Below, one piece after another: positions 12,225 to 24,312 of a DNA stretch of 64,000 nt. Position 1 is the stretch's first letter, and each line of letters opens with the position of its first letter. The translations under genes were made by a program, and so were the position numbers. A model generated the notes under the pieces. That model had not been told where the DNA came from and searched no databases. It saw nothing but the letters and a program-made list of their open reading frames with translations. Source of the DNA: Corythucha ciliata (taxonomy: Eukaryota; Arthropoda; Insecta; Hemiptera; Tingidae); NCBI GenBank assembly GCA_038030265.1, contig CM075941.1:4402001-4466000 (forward strand), read 5' to 3'.

Positions 12225-13545
12225 GACTAGCAGGTTCCCATAGCGCCTAAAGCTTGACGAATAGCTACGAAATTACGTCATTCGATGCTAAATATCTGTG
12301 AAATTGTCTGTTTATTCTAAAAATTGCGAGTATATAGTCTTAATTTTCCTCCAAACCTGCAGGTTTCGGACCTTTTTTGTTTTTTTTAAACTACAGCAGA
12401 ACTTCTTTCTGTTTGCGCCTTTATATTCGCGAAATTACAAGTTGCTTGTTTTTTTCAAAGTTGCCACGAGTGTTGGGCAAGCCGGTCACGGCAGTTATCC
12501 CAAAAGTCTGCCACGAAATACCATCACATCTGACATCAAAATCTGCGAAATTGCGAATTTTGGATCTGAATTTTCACGAGATCGGCAGTTTTAGGTCTTT
12601 ATTATGCGCGAATTGAATGTTTCGGGCCTTGTTTTTTTCAGTGAACTGCGCGGAACTCTAGCAAGACATCGCCCAAAGTCACGCACGGTGAGAAAAAAAA
12701 AAAGGCAAAAAATGGCAAATTATATGGTGTTCCCTTCCAAATAGCAAATTTCGGGGTATTATATTTAGTGGGCGTCGATCCAGGGCAAGCAAGCCGCGAC
12801 AGCATCCGTATAGCCTGACAAAAGAAGCTACGAAATTACTGCACTCAGAGCTAAAAATACGTGGCATTGCCAGTTTTGGGATTAATTATCGGTAACATTG
12901 CCTGTTTCTGGTATTTATTCTCGCGAAATTGCCAGTTCCCCGTCTTTTTATTTCCACGGAAATTCCGAGTTTTGTACATCACTCATAGTGAACGCTGAAC
13001 CCGGGATAGCCCGGCTCAACAGTCATCTGACGAATAGCCGGCTAAATTGCAACATTTTAAAGATAAATGTCCGCGAAATGGAATTTTTCTGGCATGAATA
13101 TTCACGATTTCGCAGGTTTCACGACCTAATTTCAGCGAAACTGCAAGTTTTCAAGTCTTTTATGCGTGAACTCTGGACAAACCAGTCCCTTAACTTTGAA
13201 TTTGAACTTGAATTAAATGAGTTTGCAAGTTCGGGCCCTAATTTGAGCGAAATTACAAGTTTCCTGGGTGAATATGTGCCCTCGAGTCTTGGCTATTACG
13301 AAAATGCAAGTTTTGGCTCTTAATTCCAGCGAAATTGCAAGTTACGGCGAACGCTAAATCACGGAAATTTGCAAGTTTCGTTGCTATTAACATCCGGTAA
13401 ATTGCAAGAACGCAATTGTTTTTGGAGGGCTCGGAACTTCGGAAATTAGGACCCCTAACAAAATTGCAGCATTTTGTAGTCAAATATCCGCGAAATTGCA
13501 TGTTTCCAGGCAATTCGCAAAATGCCATGTTTCAGATCCTAAAGG
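12225..13545. repeat. Field of 'GCGAAATTGCAAGTTTC' repeats
   Basis: Repeated motif GCGAAATTGCAAGTTTCGGG at roughly 30-base spacing, with many substitutions. A frame of 141 codons at 12898-13323 runs through these repeats and is repeat-derived, with no recognisable protein. Confidence 0.6.
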
Positions 13546-13902
13546 TACACTTATTGCTTGAAAGTTAGTGTCATAAACCAGGCTAGCTGGTACCAAAAGC
13601 CGGGCGACTACATCCAAAGAAACTGCAAGTTTTGGGACTTAAATTTCGGAGAAATTGCAACTTTTGGACCCTTTTTTCTAGAGGTCGATCAGCGCCTTGA
13701 GCTTGATGAAACCACTGACACTTCCACTGCTGTTTGGAGCACTCATCAGTCATCGGTAACTCTCGATTAATTAAGGTTTTTTTAACACATTCAAACTTAG
13801 CACAATTAATCCGTGGATTAACCTGAACGTAGGATAAAGTGATCATTTTCAGCATAATACATTTTGCTAACACAATAACCTAAAGCTGTAATAACGATTA
13901 TG

Positions 13903-14080
13903 TCATCCTCTCAGTACTTTACTCCTTCCTTCCTCAGTTAATTCCGTCTTCCTTTTCACTTCCCCAGATGCCTTTTCTAATATTGCTATAGAAGGAGGCG
14001 AGTTGGGCTCACAATTATCGTTGATCACGTTGCCAGAAGTGACGTTGTTACTTAATCGTTGCGACAGACAGACAAGAAAA
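13903..14080 (-). CDS. Possible terminal coding exon, unrecognised
   Basis: On the - strand the frame reads NVTSGNVINDNCEPNSPPSI, then ILEKASGEVKRKTELTEEGR and SKVLRG before TGA at 13905-13903. The polar composition resembles a real C-terminal tail and a pyrimidine tract precedes it. No partner exon was established, so this is tentative. Confidence 0.2.
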
Positions 14081-16028
14081 GGGAGTCCCCCCAAGCAAGG
14101 GCACAATAGTGGTGGAGGTGGTGGGGGTATTTCCCTTCACCGAACGTGTTTACAAACAACATCTTTTCAAACATCTTTGAAAACACTAAAAATAAATAAA
14201 AACAATGGAAAGTTTTATGGCGGGAGTGTGGGAAAATTTACATTATTAATCTGAAACCAAAAGTGACAGCATTTTGCGCTTGACTGTCCCTCCCCCGCCA
14301 CCACGGTAAAATAAAGGGTTGGGTTGAATGGAGAGGGAAGGTTCAAAACGTTAAATACACGCCCCACCCCCTTCGACTATACCGTCTTTTTTCGGGTCAT
14401 TGGTTTGGAATAGTTTTCTCGAATGAACAAATCCCTGAAAATTATTTCTATTCGGTATAAAACCAATACTAAATTGGAAGCAGTAATTAAACCCTCTCAC
14501 AACCCTTCCCCGTTTTCTATCAAGCCCACCGCGGCGGCCATCTCATTGCAGTTTCCAAGCCTTAATAACACGAATTAACCCTTTCTCCCTTCCTTAACCG
14601 TCTAGAACCCCCAAGCCTCTCTCTCGTCTCGATTTCACCTCATTACAAGAGGGGCACAACAGGAGATTTGAGTGTTTGGGGGGGGGGGGTCTTTGATTTC
14701 TGAGCATTTGAATAAACGATAATACTACCAATGTCAAATGATGAAAATGGCGGTGCGTTTTCCGGGGGGGGCGGGGGGAGCCATAAACATGGCTTTGCTT
14801 GTTTTCAATTTTTTTTTTCTCAGTTTGGGGGTAGGGGGAGCGTTGTTTCAGACGAAATGGCTAAATAGTCGATTGTATTGAGAGTAGTAATGTGGTGGGG
14901 GAGAGACAGAATGCAAAATCTGTCTGCATTTTCTCGCTTCGTCAAATAGCATTGCGCTAAGAATGGGTTTGTGAGGATGAGGGAGGGGAGGAAACGGAGA
15001 GAAAATTCGACTTCTTAGAAAACAGTAAATAAAAAACAAAATAGAGAGAAAAAGGCAAACGTTAACTTCTATCCTTCTCCATAGCCTTTTTCAAGTCCAC
15101 AAGCTTCAGTGTATTCATGAAGGGTGAAGAAGAATGATAAAATGAGGAAAAAGGGTGGAATTTCCCAGGATACCCTCCCTGGCCCTTGCGTACCGTCCCC
15201 TTTGAGAGAAAAACTTCTCACTAGCCCACACTTCGCTCCCCCAACACCCCCTCTGTACACAAACCATTCGTTTAAATTCTCACAAAATCGAGGTGGAAAG
15301 GGATGGAGTCAAATGTATTGAAAATATGCCATAAAATAGCGACAGAAGGAAAGAAATGCATGATGGAGGGGGGGGGAGTGTATCGGGAAAACAAGGCACA
15401 CACTGATCGTAGGTATTTGAGAAAAGGGTGCGGTGGACCCCTTCATCGAAAAAAAATCTGTTTGTACAAGGCAAGATAATTTTTTCTCTTATCTCCCTCT
15501 TATCGGAAATAACTTAAGACTAAAAGATCCCAACAAAAAAATTGTTTTATAAAAACTTTAGCGTGATCTGGCGTTGGCAGCTAAACAACATTTCTTTGGC
15601 GCTAGAAAAAGTGCCCAAAACGGGGAAAATCAGTAAGTTTAACAAAATGAAGTACGCCCGTTAAAGTAAATTTATAGCGTTATACCATCAGAAGTACTTC
15701 CAACGAACCATTTTGGGTAACATTTTGATCGTTTTTTTGTTTGTTTTTTTTTACAATGAACTTGACTTTCGATGGTGTGAAAAGGTTAAGAATTGAGTCG
15801 AGTTTAGATAGGGGGGAAGACGTGCACACTTTAATGTCTTCGTGAAATTTTGTAGTCCTCAATTTTAATTTTTTTTTCCCTCTCCGTTCCTTGTGACCGG
15901 ATTTGTATTTATTTTTTCCCCCAAAATACAAGTTTTCTAGAAAGATAAAAGGGCGCGGCAGTTTGGGGTCCAGGGCAGAGAGGGCTGCTGGAAAAAGAGT
16001 TCAACAGGTCCTTTCGAGGGTTCCTTAC

Positions 16029-16218
16029 CTTTGGCTGGGGCGAGGTGGGCGGCGTCAGGAGCACTGGCAAAAGCATCGTTTTCCCCGGCACCCTTTTGCA
16101 AAACCGCTGCTTTCGCACACGCGCATCTCCTCCTCTCATTGATTTCCACCCATCTCCCACCCAACCCCCCATCATGGGCACAGCATCCTTTGGTACATAC
16201 AAATTGTTCACCTTTCAT
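16029..16218 (-). CDS. Possible coding exon with strong splice donor, unrecognised
   Basis: A locally GC-rich patch on the - strand whose frame ends GAGENDAFASAPDAAHLAPA, then KG, at CCAAAG followed by GTAAGG (donor at 16028-16027), close to a consensus donor. The opposite strand is also open over part of it. No homologous family is recognised, and no downstream exon joins convincingly. Confidence 0.22.
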
Positions 16219-17580
16219 TATATACCCTGACGATCAACCTACTACTATTTTAATCTGTCCAATTTCGGCTACTTTCTTTTTTTTTCCATTCCTCTTAAAT
16301 CGTTTTTCGTTTATTCCTTACTTTTAACATCCCCTCACACCCACCACTAAACCAAAACACACACGCACAACGCCGAAAAATTAGTTTTTTCACCCTTCCT
16401 CCCACTCACTTCATCATTACACTTTACGCTTTTGAATTGGTCGTTTAATTGTTGAAACGAAGTACATAAGTGAAAAAAAGGAGTCTATCCCATCCACCAA
16501 AAACCACAGAGCATAGTGGAGGGGGAGGGGCGGGGAGTTAACATTCTAAACTGCATCCGACAAATATCCGACGCCCTTTTGACCCCGCCAAACCCTTTTA
16601 TTTCGGACCCGGATATACTCGGGAATTTTAAAAGCTGCAGCTCGAAGTTATTGTTTTTTTTTCGAATTTTCATCTTTGTAATGTGTGGAACTAAAAATAG
16701 TCCTTCCGAGCTATACAGTTTGTTTATTTGTTTGGAATAAAGTTTTCAAATTTAATAATTCCAAAAATAAGTGAAAGACTTAGGATTCACGCATTCGCCC
16801 CAGTTTGAGACGCCCCAATCCCCCCCCCCCCATACCACTGAGAGGCACCACGAATTTTCCCCTCGGTGCTCTCTATTTGTTTTGTTTTTACTGAAATTAA
16901 GTTCGCTAATGTCTTTTTTTTTCTCATTCATTTATAAATGGAAAGCGCTATATGCGTATGATAAAAAAAAAAAAAACGAAAACAAAATGAACCAATTCAA
17001 CCGCTTAAGTTAAATTCATCTTTTTATGATTGTTTTCCTCTCTATACAAAGCCAGTTTATATACCTTTGTTTGTGTACACGGAATCGTATGAAACCTCGC
17101 TTTCTATTTTATACTTACAATTTGAAAACAAAAAACAAAAAAAAAAAAGAGAAACAACCGTGGAATTTAGGAAGGGGGCTACTGGTGTAGGTACGAGGAG
17201 TGCAAAGCTGAAATTGAAAAACTCATTATTTCCCCAGAGAGCCGAAACTCGACGCTTTGATGTGTGCGAATGGCTGTGGTTTAATAAAGCAGAAAAATGG
17301 AAAGAAGTAAATTTGAAGCAGTGTGCAGATCCGCGGCCCTTGGAGACGATTGATTGTTCGGAAAGGGGCGAAAAATGACGGAAAGGGAAATAGTTATGCG
17401 CGATAATTACAAAACTGGGGGGGGGGGGGTGAGCCCAAGTAAATAAAACTACCCAGAGATTACGATGGTCTATTTCGCTATGTAATAATATGCCGTCTGT
17501 CGATGTCTCACAGGTAACTGAGGTGTGTGTGGGGCATGTGAGCTGCCCCCCCCCCCCGTTATTAGGGATAAATTAAACCT

Positions 17581-18152
17581 TTTAGGCTTGTAATTCTAAT
17601 TTAAGCCTAATTTGTCCCCGCCACACAGCAAATGCCCTTAACCCGCTTCTTGTGCAAGGGTTTTCGACGGTGCAGCAGGCGGCCGCACAATCGACAACCC
17701 TGAAGTTGAAGCACGATGCACGACGGGGCTGAACGTGATTTTGGGGTAGGAAAGTTGAATACAAACTTCCACTGGCATGTATTAGGGGGTTTTTCCCACT
17801 ATAACAAAAGCCGATACTTCGCGGGGTTTTCTTATTCGAAAAATTCAATTTAGCGGGTATTCGTCTCACTAAAATTCAAACAATTTCACAGGCTTTCACG
17901 CCCACAAAAAAAAATCAGTTTCGCGGGATTCACTCAACTAAAACAAAACTTCGTGCAGTTCATCCAATCAAAAACCAATTTCACTGGATTGGCCCGCTTG
18001 AATAACCAATTTCATTGAGCGGGTTGACAAGCCAATATGGTCCAGCTGCGTCCATTTTCACCATAAACCCACATTTCATCATTCACGGGGTTGATAATTT
18101 AAAAGCCAATATCGTGGGGCTGGTTCTAAACAAAAAACCTCGGCGCCCCTCG
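17581..18152. repeat. Diverged 'AAAACCAATTTCGCGGG' repeats
   Basis: Units such as 'CAATTTCACTGGATTGGCCC' recur at roughly 30-base spacing; no protein-like frame. Confidence 0.45.
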
Positions 18153-20115
18153 CATTGGCGGACCTACACCTATATCGGGGCACGGGGCGGAAATCTCCAA
18201 GAGGCCCCTAAGTCTCCCTATAAACTAGAAATATAATTTTAACTTATCATTATCCTTATTTTAGCCTCGAACTACCACTACTTCATCTTTTCTACCCGCT
18301 AATTAGCGCGCTTATGACAATTTTAAGACGCGAATGTCTCAATGCATGAGTGCTTTTTGTCAACTTTATCCACAAATTATCGCTTTTCTGAATTTCGGCC
18401 GCGTGTATCGTTCTTTTCAATTTCAGCCACGGATTAGCAGGTTTACCCCCCCCCTCCATTGCCATGAATTTGCGCATTTTCTCAATTTTAGCAGCAAATT
18501 AGCGATTTTTTTCAATTTTTTAGCAGGGGATTAGCACCTTTTTCAGTTTCAGCTGAAAATAAGCGTTTTTCTTAAGTGTTTTCCTCAATATTAGCCGCAA
18601 AATAGAAAGCTTTTCACAAATTAGAATTTTTTAGTTTCATCATACGGCTATGCACGAGCGATTTTTCTCAGTTTTACCCGCTGAATTAACAGTTTTTTCA
18701 CCCATTGCAATAAATTGGCCCTTTTTCTCAACTTCAGCACCTCAGAACTTGTCTTCAGAAGCCGCTATAATGACTCATTTTTTCAGTTTTGACACAAAGT
18801 ATAATTTGCCTCAATTTTAGCCCCAAATTACCGATTTTTCTTAACTTCATCAGCGTAGTAGCGTATCAAACCTGTAAATTAGCGAATTTTCTCAATTTCA
18901 GTCACGAATTGGCTTTTTGCGCAATTTTAGCTGTTAATTGGCAATTTTTTTCCATTTTTAGTCATAAATTAGCATTTTTTCTCAGTTTAGGCTTAAAATT
19001 AACCTTTAGAATCTCTTAATTTTGTTCAGATTATTAATTATTTATTTTCTTAATATTATCCACAAATTATCGGTTTTTTTCATATTTCAGCACCGAATTA
19101 GCAATTTTATATTACTTTTAGGTATAGATTATTGCTTCTTTCAAGTTCTAGCGTTGTTTTTATAATTATCCATTTTTCTGGATTTTAGCCACAAAGTTGC
19201 CTTCAGAAAGGCGCAAAGGTGCATATTTGAATAAGAAATTTAACCGAACTTTATCCGAGAATTGAGGATGTTCCTCAATTGTAGCGGCGAATTAGCACTT
19301 TTTCTAAATTTTATCAGCGTAGTAGCATTGCCAATCCGTGCATTCCAGAATTTTCTCAATAGTTGCCAAGAATTGGCGTTTTCTTCAATTTAAGCTGCAA
19401 ATTAGCCATTTTCCCCCATTTTTAACAGAGAATTATCACTTCTCCCCAATTTGAACTGAAAATTAGCGCTTTTCTTAATTTTTGCCGTGATACTTAGTGA
19501 TTTTCTAATTTTAGCCGCGAATTAGTGATTTCCTTTATTTGGATCCGCGAATTCACGTTTTTCCTCAATTGTATATCCTCAAATTGCAAATTAGCGATTT
19601 TTCTCAATTTCAGCGGTGAAATAGCGTTTTCTGCTAATTTTGAGGCGAATTAGCATCTATTCATTTTTTTTTTTAAAATGTGAATGGGCGTTTTGCCCAA
19701 TTTTTTAACCTGAAAGCGTATTTTTTCTATTATAAGGTGTTTTCTCAATTTCAACCGCGGGGGTGTTCAAAAACAACAATTTTGCGTTGATGAACGATTT
19801 CACCAATTTTATTACCAGTGAATTATAGCGTTTTTATCAATTTTAGACGTGTAGCGACTTTGCGACAAATTACCACCTATCCTGCGGAAAATCTGTTAAG
19901 ATGACTTTGTTTTTTTAAGGGCAAAACGTTCATAATGCTAATCAAATCAGTCAGTTCGAAGGGGCAAATTGACGGTTTCCGATTTAAGCTGCTTTCGAAC
20001 AAAGAAGTCCCTCTTTTTCAAAAGTGTCTCTCCTTATGGTTACCCCGCGTCTCCTTGTGAAGGGCCCCGCGATAATTCCCGCCCAGGGGCCCCAAGAAGG
20101 CTAGAAACGTCCCTG
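18153..20115. mobile_element. Probable hAT-type element with ~30-bp repeat filling
   Basis: The start CATTGGCGGACCTACACC, followed by a GGGGC(A/C)CGGGGCGG block and GAGGCCCCT, closely matches the left end of the element at 39778. The interior is the same 'AATTAGCGATTTTTCTCAAT' family in the same orientation. A possible right end is CGTCCCTG at 20115, but flanking 8-mers do not match, so the right boundary is uncertain. A third left end of this type lies near 21960. Confidence 0.45.
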
Positions 20116-20445
20116 CTACGAATGATACAAGGTGGTATTTCAGGTCATGTAACATTCAACAGGTGTGACCAGGGTGGTGCGGTGAGGGGGAGTGATACAA
20201 ATAATTTTCCGAGACAGGGTGAGGGTTCGTCTAAACACGGTTAATTAATTTTAATGAAACAGTTAAAAGGCGACCTGATCTAAGTGACATCCCTAAAAAG
20301 GAAGCTTACTAAGAAGTAGTGATGCACCGAGACCGAGATCGAGATTGCATTTTCTGAACCGAGACCGAGACTAAGTCTCGGTTTCTCGAGACAAGGCAAG
20401 CACCGGAGCTGTATTGGCACCGGCGAAAAAGTCTCAAAAGTATGA

Positions 20446-21047
20446 TCTTAAGATTTCCTGTGCAATGATTGTCACTACATTCGTCAAAAGCATCACAAAC
20501 CATAAAGATCTGGCATTTTTACTATGAAATTCCAAAAATCTCTTAATTCTGGTGGGCTAGAAAAACATGTGCCATTTCCAGAAGGTTACCTGAAACGTCT
20601 GACCAATTATCACAAAAAACTTGTCCAGTGAATGAGCTTTCCAACCCTCACAATCCAAATCATTAGTCTCCTTCGATTAAAAACCGTGAGTTTTTGTTGC
20701 CGAAATGTCAACTGTTTTTTTAACTTTCCGGCAGCCTTTTTTGTTCGTTTTCCTCAGAACAGTTGGTATTTTGGCAAAAAACACTCACGGGTTTTAATCT
20801 GAAAAAAAAAAAAAAAAAAAAAAAAAGCATCGCAGGAGATTGATGATATGGATCGTAAGGGTTGGAAAGCTCATACACTGGGCAATTTTTTGTGATACTT
20901 GGTCAAACGTTGCAGTTAGCCTTCTGGAAATGGCATATGTTTTTTTAGCCCACAGAGTTAGAGATTTTTGCAATTTCATGGTAAAAATGCGAGATCTTTA
21001 GCGGTTTGTGATGCTTTTGAACAATTTGATGACAATCATTACACAGA
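20446..21047. repeat. Foldback element with arms of about 255 bases
   Basis: The left arm (about 20446-20700) and right arm (about 20778-21047) are inverse copies at high identity, for example TTGTGATGCTTTTGA against its inverse, and AAAACCGTGAGTTTTT against AAACACTCACGGGTTTT. The short loop is AT-rich and the right arm contains poly-A (20801-20826). Just upstream, TAGTGATGCACCGAG near 20318 resembles a known style of hAT tip followed by ACCGAGACCGAGA repeats. Confidence 0.85.
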
Positions 21048-21760
21048 AAATCTGCCGTAGCTTTCGAAACTGTGGTCATTTTTTAAAGAAATCGTAACGG
21101 AAGTCGAGCAATCTACGTTTTTCTGGAGCAAATTCAGTTATGAAATAAAAAAACTAAAAAAATTAGCTATAATTAACAAAATGTTTGGCAATGTTTTCCA
21201 GCGAAGCTTTGCAAAGGTTAACTCATGTAATTTACAAAACCGGTTGTACGACGATTCCGGGAACTGAATCAAAATTTTCCAGGCTGAATGCTTGTATGAC
21301 ACCGTAAAACTACCAGTTTTTTTGTACAAGACCCTTGCCCCTTCTAAAGATCACCTGGTGGAAAGGGTGGGGGGGCTCATACGGGACTCCAAAGGCTAAA
21401 TATTTTAGTCTTATGGTTAAAGCGTCAGTGACTGGTGTGAACTGTCAGTTTCTAAAAAATTTGTCCGTTTTGGTGGGGTTTCCGTAGAAAAAAAGGTGGT
21501 TTTGTTGCGGATTTCCGGGCTCAGACCTCCACGTTTTTAGGCTGAATTTACAGTTTTCCTGTACACGGATTGTCAGCTTTGTGGGGTAAAATTCGTAATT
21601 TATGATCGTTTTGTGAGTTCCTAATGGAAATTGAAGACTCTGAGCACTGTCGTTACCCAGATTCCGTGGTCACAAAAAAGGCCCAAAACTTGAAATTTTG
21701 CAGATATTGGACTTCTGCTTGATGTAAATTTTACGGTTAATTCAATCATTATTATACTTG
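21048..21760. other. Non-coding, nothing specific recognised
   Basis: AT-rich with a G run near 21370. No repeat family or coding signal was identified. Confidence 0.4.
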
Positions 21761-22300
21761 GGCATTGAACGTAAAATTGAAAATTTTCTGCTCAATTTTA
21801 CCTGTGAATTAGCGATTTTCATCCATTTAATCCGCACGAATTAGTGATTTTCTCAATTTTAGCTGCGAATAGGTGATTTTTTTTTTTTACTTTTAGAGTT
21901 GAATTAGCGTTTTTTCTTGTTTTTAGCCGCATATTAGACTCAAGAACCCGAGGAACGGCGGACCTCTTGCTGATATCTTTATGAGGCCCTTAACCTCTAC
22001 ATAAACAAGAAATATAATTTTTTCGTTGCGTTCTCCTTTTGTTGTGCTCAATTGCTCAATTTAAGCCGCAAATTGCGATGTTTTCAATTTTACCCGTGAT
22101 TAAAATTAACGGTATTTTTTCACCAATATTTATTAATTTTATGAATTAACGCTTTTTCTCCATTTTGGCTGCAAAGTTGCCTTCAGAAACCGAGAATTGG
22201 CGTATTTTCCTCAATTTTAAGCCTTGAGTTTGCCATTTTTCTTAATTTTCTAACCAAGAATTAGCGTGCTATTCTCCTAATTTAGCCACCGTCTTTTTCT
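21761..22300. repeat. Short field of 'AATTAGCGATTTTTCTCAAT' repeats
   Basis: Same family and orientation as 18240-19920, interrupted near 21960 by a CGGCGGACC hAT-type left end (GGCGGACCTCTTGCTGATAT). Confidence 0.5.
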
Positions 22301-23342
22301 ATTTTGTGATTTTTGACCGTAAAAAAAAAATCCCTAGGGAAATTCAAGGGACACCAATTTATGTTATATGTGTGACCCCCACTGATACTCTAGCTCACCC
22401 CCCTTACCACCCACCCCACTCATCACCACAACTCTACCATGACAACGCGCGTGAAAAGTCGTTTAAAGCGCCTGGAGTTGGGTATAGGCATGACTGTAGT
22501 AGTAGTAGTAGTAGGGGGGGGGGAAGCGGGGAGATTGCTACCAGTTCAAGAGATGAATGGGTGGGTGGCACCCCATTTCCACCCTTTATCACTCTTTGCT
22601 CTAACTTTGACACATAATTATAGTGGAAAATTCTTCTGTTCGCTTCACATCTACTGACGGAGTCAACAAGCTAAACGCCTGTACTACCCTTCGATCTTTT
22701 TCAGGTATGATGTTATCAGCAACGTAACTTATCCCCTAACTGATACTTGGGTCCAGTAACGGAATTAAATGGGGCTCTAAATTTCAAAAAACGGCGCAGG
22801 CGCATAGGCACATCCAAAATTGGCAATACATACAACAAAGTATTATTATCAATAATAATAATAATAATAATAGGACGAAGTCAGTTCATTTACCTACTCT
22901 ACATCGTCCAATGCTGTATTGAAATGTGTATAAATTACAAATTTGATTTAGTCTCGGGCGAATAATTACATTTAGTTGGTAGTTGTTCGCGATGGCGCAG
23001 AAAGCCGCCGTTTAGTTTGTAGAAATCGTGTTCAACGGGGGGGAAAGAGGAATATTAGACATAAATATGAATGTTACCGCGTTAAATAATAGAGGTCCTT
23101 CGGTGGGGACACGGTGGGAGGAACGGCGTTCGTTATTTAAGGAAATCGGATGAATTGGAGGAAAAAAAACGTGGAAGATAATTTTTTTTTTCTTGGTCCT
23201 CCCCTAAAGCCTAGCGTATTGATTTTCTCCAACTGTGCTCTCCTGCGGCCTCTCCCCCTTTGTGTTTAAGTTCTCTCTCTGTGTGTATTTCATTCCTCTC
23301 GGTTTTTTGCTCAATATTCACCCCCTCCCCTCCCTACACACG
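22301..23342 (+). promoter_or_regulatory. 5' flank of the ankyrin gene
   Basis: Contains a GTA microsatellite (about 22497-22514), a G run, an ATA microsatellite (about 22852-22872) and a C/T-rich leader directly upstream of the ATG at 23343. No clear TATA box or initiator could be assigned. A promoter is expected here or in an unseen upstream non-coding exon. Confidence 0.3.
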
Positions 23343-24312
23343 ATGAAGAAAGTTTTAAATTTCGTCAAAGGCAAAAGCGGTGAGCGAGCCAAAATCAATC
23401 CTCAAATCTCCGTCGAGATCACCAACCCTTCCGGTCAGAAAATCACCAGCGATGACGAGCACATCGTCGGTCTTCAACAGGGCCACCACGGCTACAATAT
23501 CGACGTCAACGGTAAAGACAAGGCGATGCTTAAAATACACAAAGCGGCCTGGTTTGGACAATTGGACAAATTGAAATTGCACTCGAAAAAATGCGATGTC
23601 AACACGGTCGACTCGATGAATCGAACTTGCTTACATTTGGCTGTCGCTCAGGGTCACACTGAAGTCGCTTGGTATCTTTTGAACAATAACGCTTCTATAA
23701 CGGCATGTGACAGCGACGGACTTACACCTTTTCTCAAGGTTGCACTTGGCTTTATTTTATTAAAATCAAAGGCTTGAGCCACAACTTTTTATATATATTT
23801 TTTAGGCTATTGAATGTGGCCACAAAGACTGTACAAATTTACTGATCGAGTGCGGAGCTGATGTCAATACGACAGACAAAACAGGGAACACCGGCTTGCA
23901 TTTGGCGGCACGCTCGGGGTTTTATAATATCACTTCTTTGCTGCTAAAAGAGGGAGCTAACTTGAATGTCCCCAACAATGTAAGTTTTCATTTTCTTACG
24001 TTTTTTCACCCTACTGCTCTCGCCCGTAGCTTTTAAAGGCGTGTGTTCAACCCCCTCACCCACCCTTCCATTGTAACATTTACAATTGTTGTTTACTGCC
24101 TGTCACGCAGGACGGTGATTACCCCCTCCATCTAGCCACCAATTCGGATCATCGCGAAATTGTCGAACTATTCCTTCGGTGTGGAGCCAACGTTGACGTC
24201 CAAGATCGTGAACGACGAACGCCTTTAATGATTGCAGCTCGAGCTGGCCTCACGACAATCATCAAAGTCCTTTTGGACGGCGGGGCCAACTGCGAAGTTT
24301 CCGATTCCAATA
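23343..24312 (+). CDS. Exons 1-3: N-terminus and ankyrin-repeat domain
   Basis: Exons 23343-23738, 23806-23979 and 24111-24312. The first 58 residues are basic and polar (start MKKVLNFVKGKSGERAK). Ankyrin repeats follow: one opening IHKAAWFGQLDKLKL, then repeats starting at RTCLHLAVAQGHTEVAWYLL, LTPFLKAIECGHKDCTNLL, NTGLHLAARSGFYNITSLLL, DYPLHLATNSDHREIVELFL and RTPLMIAARAGLTTIIKVLL. Each shows the LHLA-type core, the helix-two leucines and a GA(N/D)V-type turn. Introns one and two are phase 0, and intron two falls inside the Asn/Asp-Gly turn between repeats. Introns are 67 and 131 bases. Exon 3 ends with one base of a Ser codon completed at 24382. Ankyrin repeats bind partner proteins; the partner cannot be inferred. 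Confidence 0.92.

Larger units (their letters stand above)
13546..17580. other. Single-copy-like DNA with weak exon candidates
   Basis: Lacks the ~30-bp repeats of the neighbouring fields. Rich in pyrimidine tracts, G or C runs (near 14683, 15368, 16823, 17418 and 17550) and poly-A. Possible exons on the - strand are listed separately. A + frame at 17067-17378 (103 codons, with an internal CCCCAG acceptor-like site) has no recognised similarity. Confidence 0.45.

Noticed and set aside
12898..13323. 141-codon open frame
   Set aside because: It runs through the degenerate GCGAAATTGCAAGTTTC repeats and the translation repeats the same short motifs; no splice or protein signature.
15060..15115. 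Short - strand frame reading LKLVDLKKAMEKDRS then stop
   Set aside because: Attractive as a helical C-terminus, but too short and without an identifiable upstream exon.
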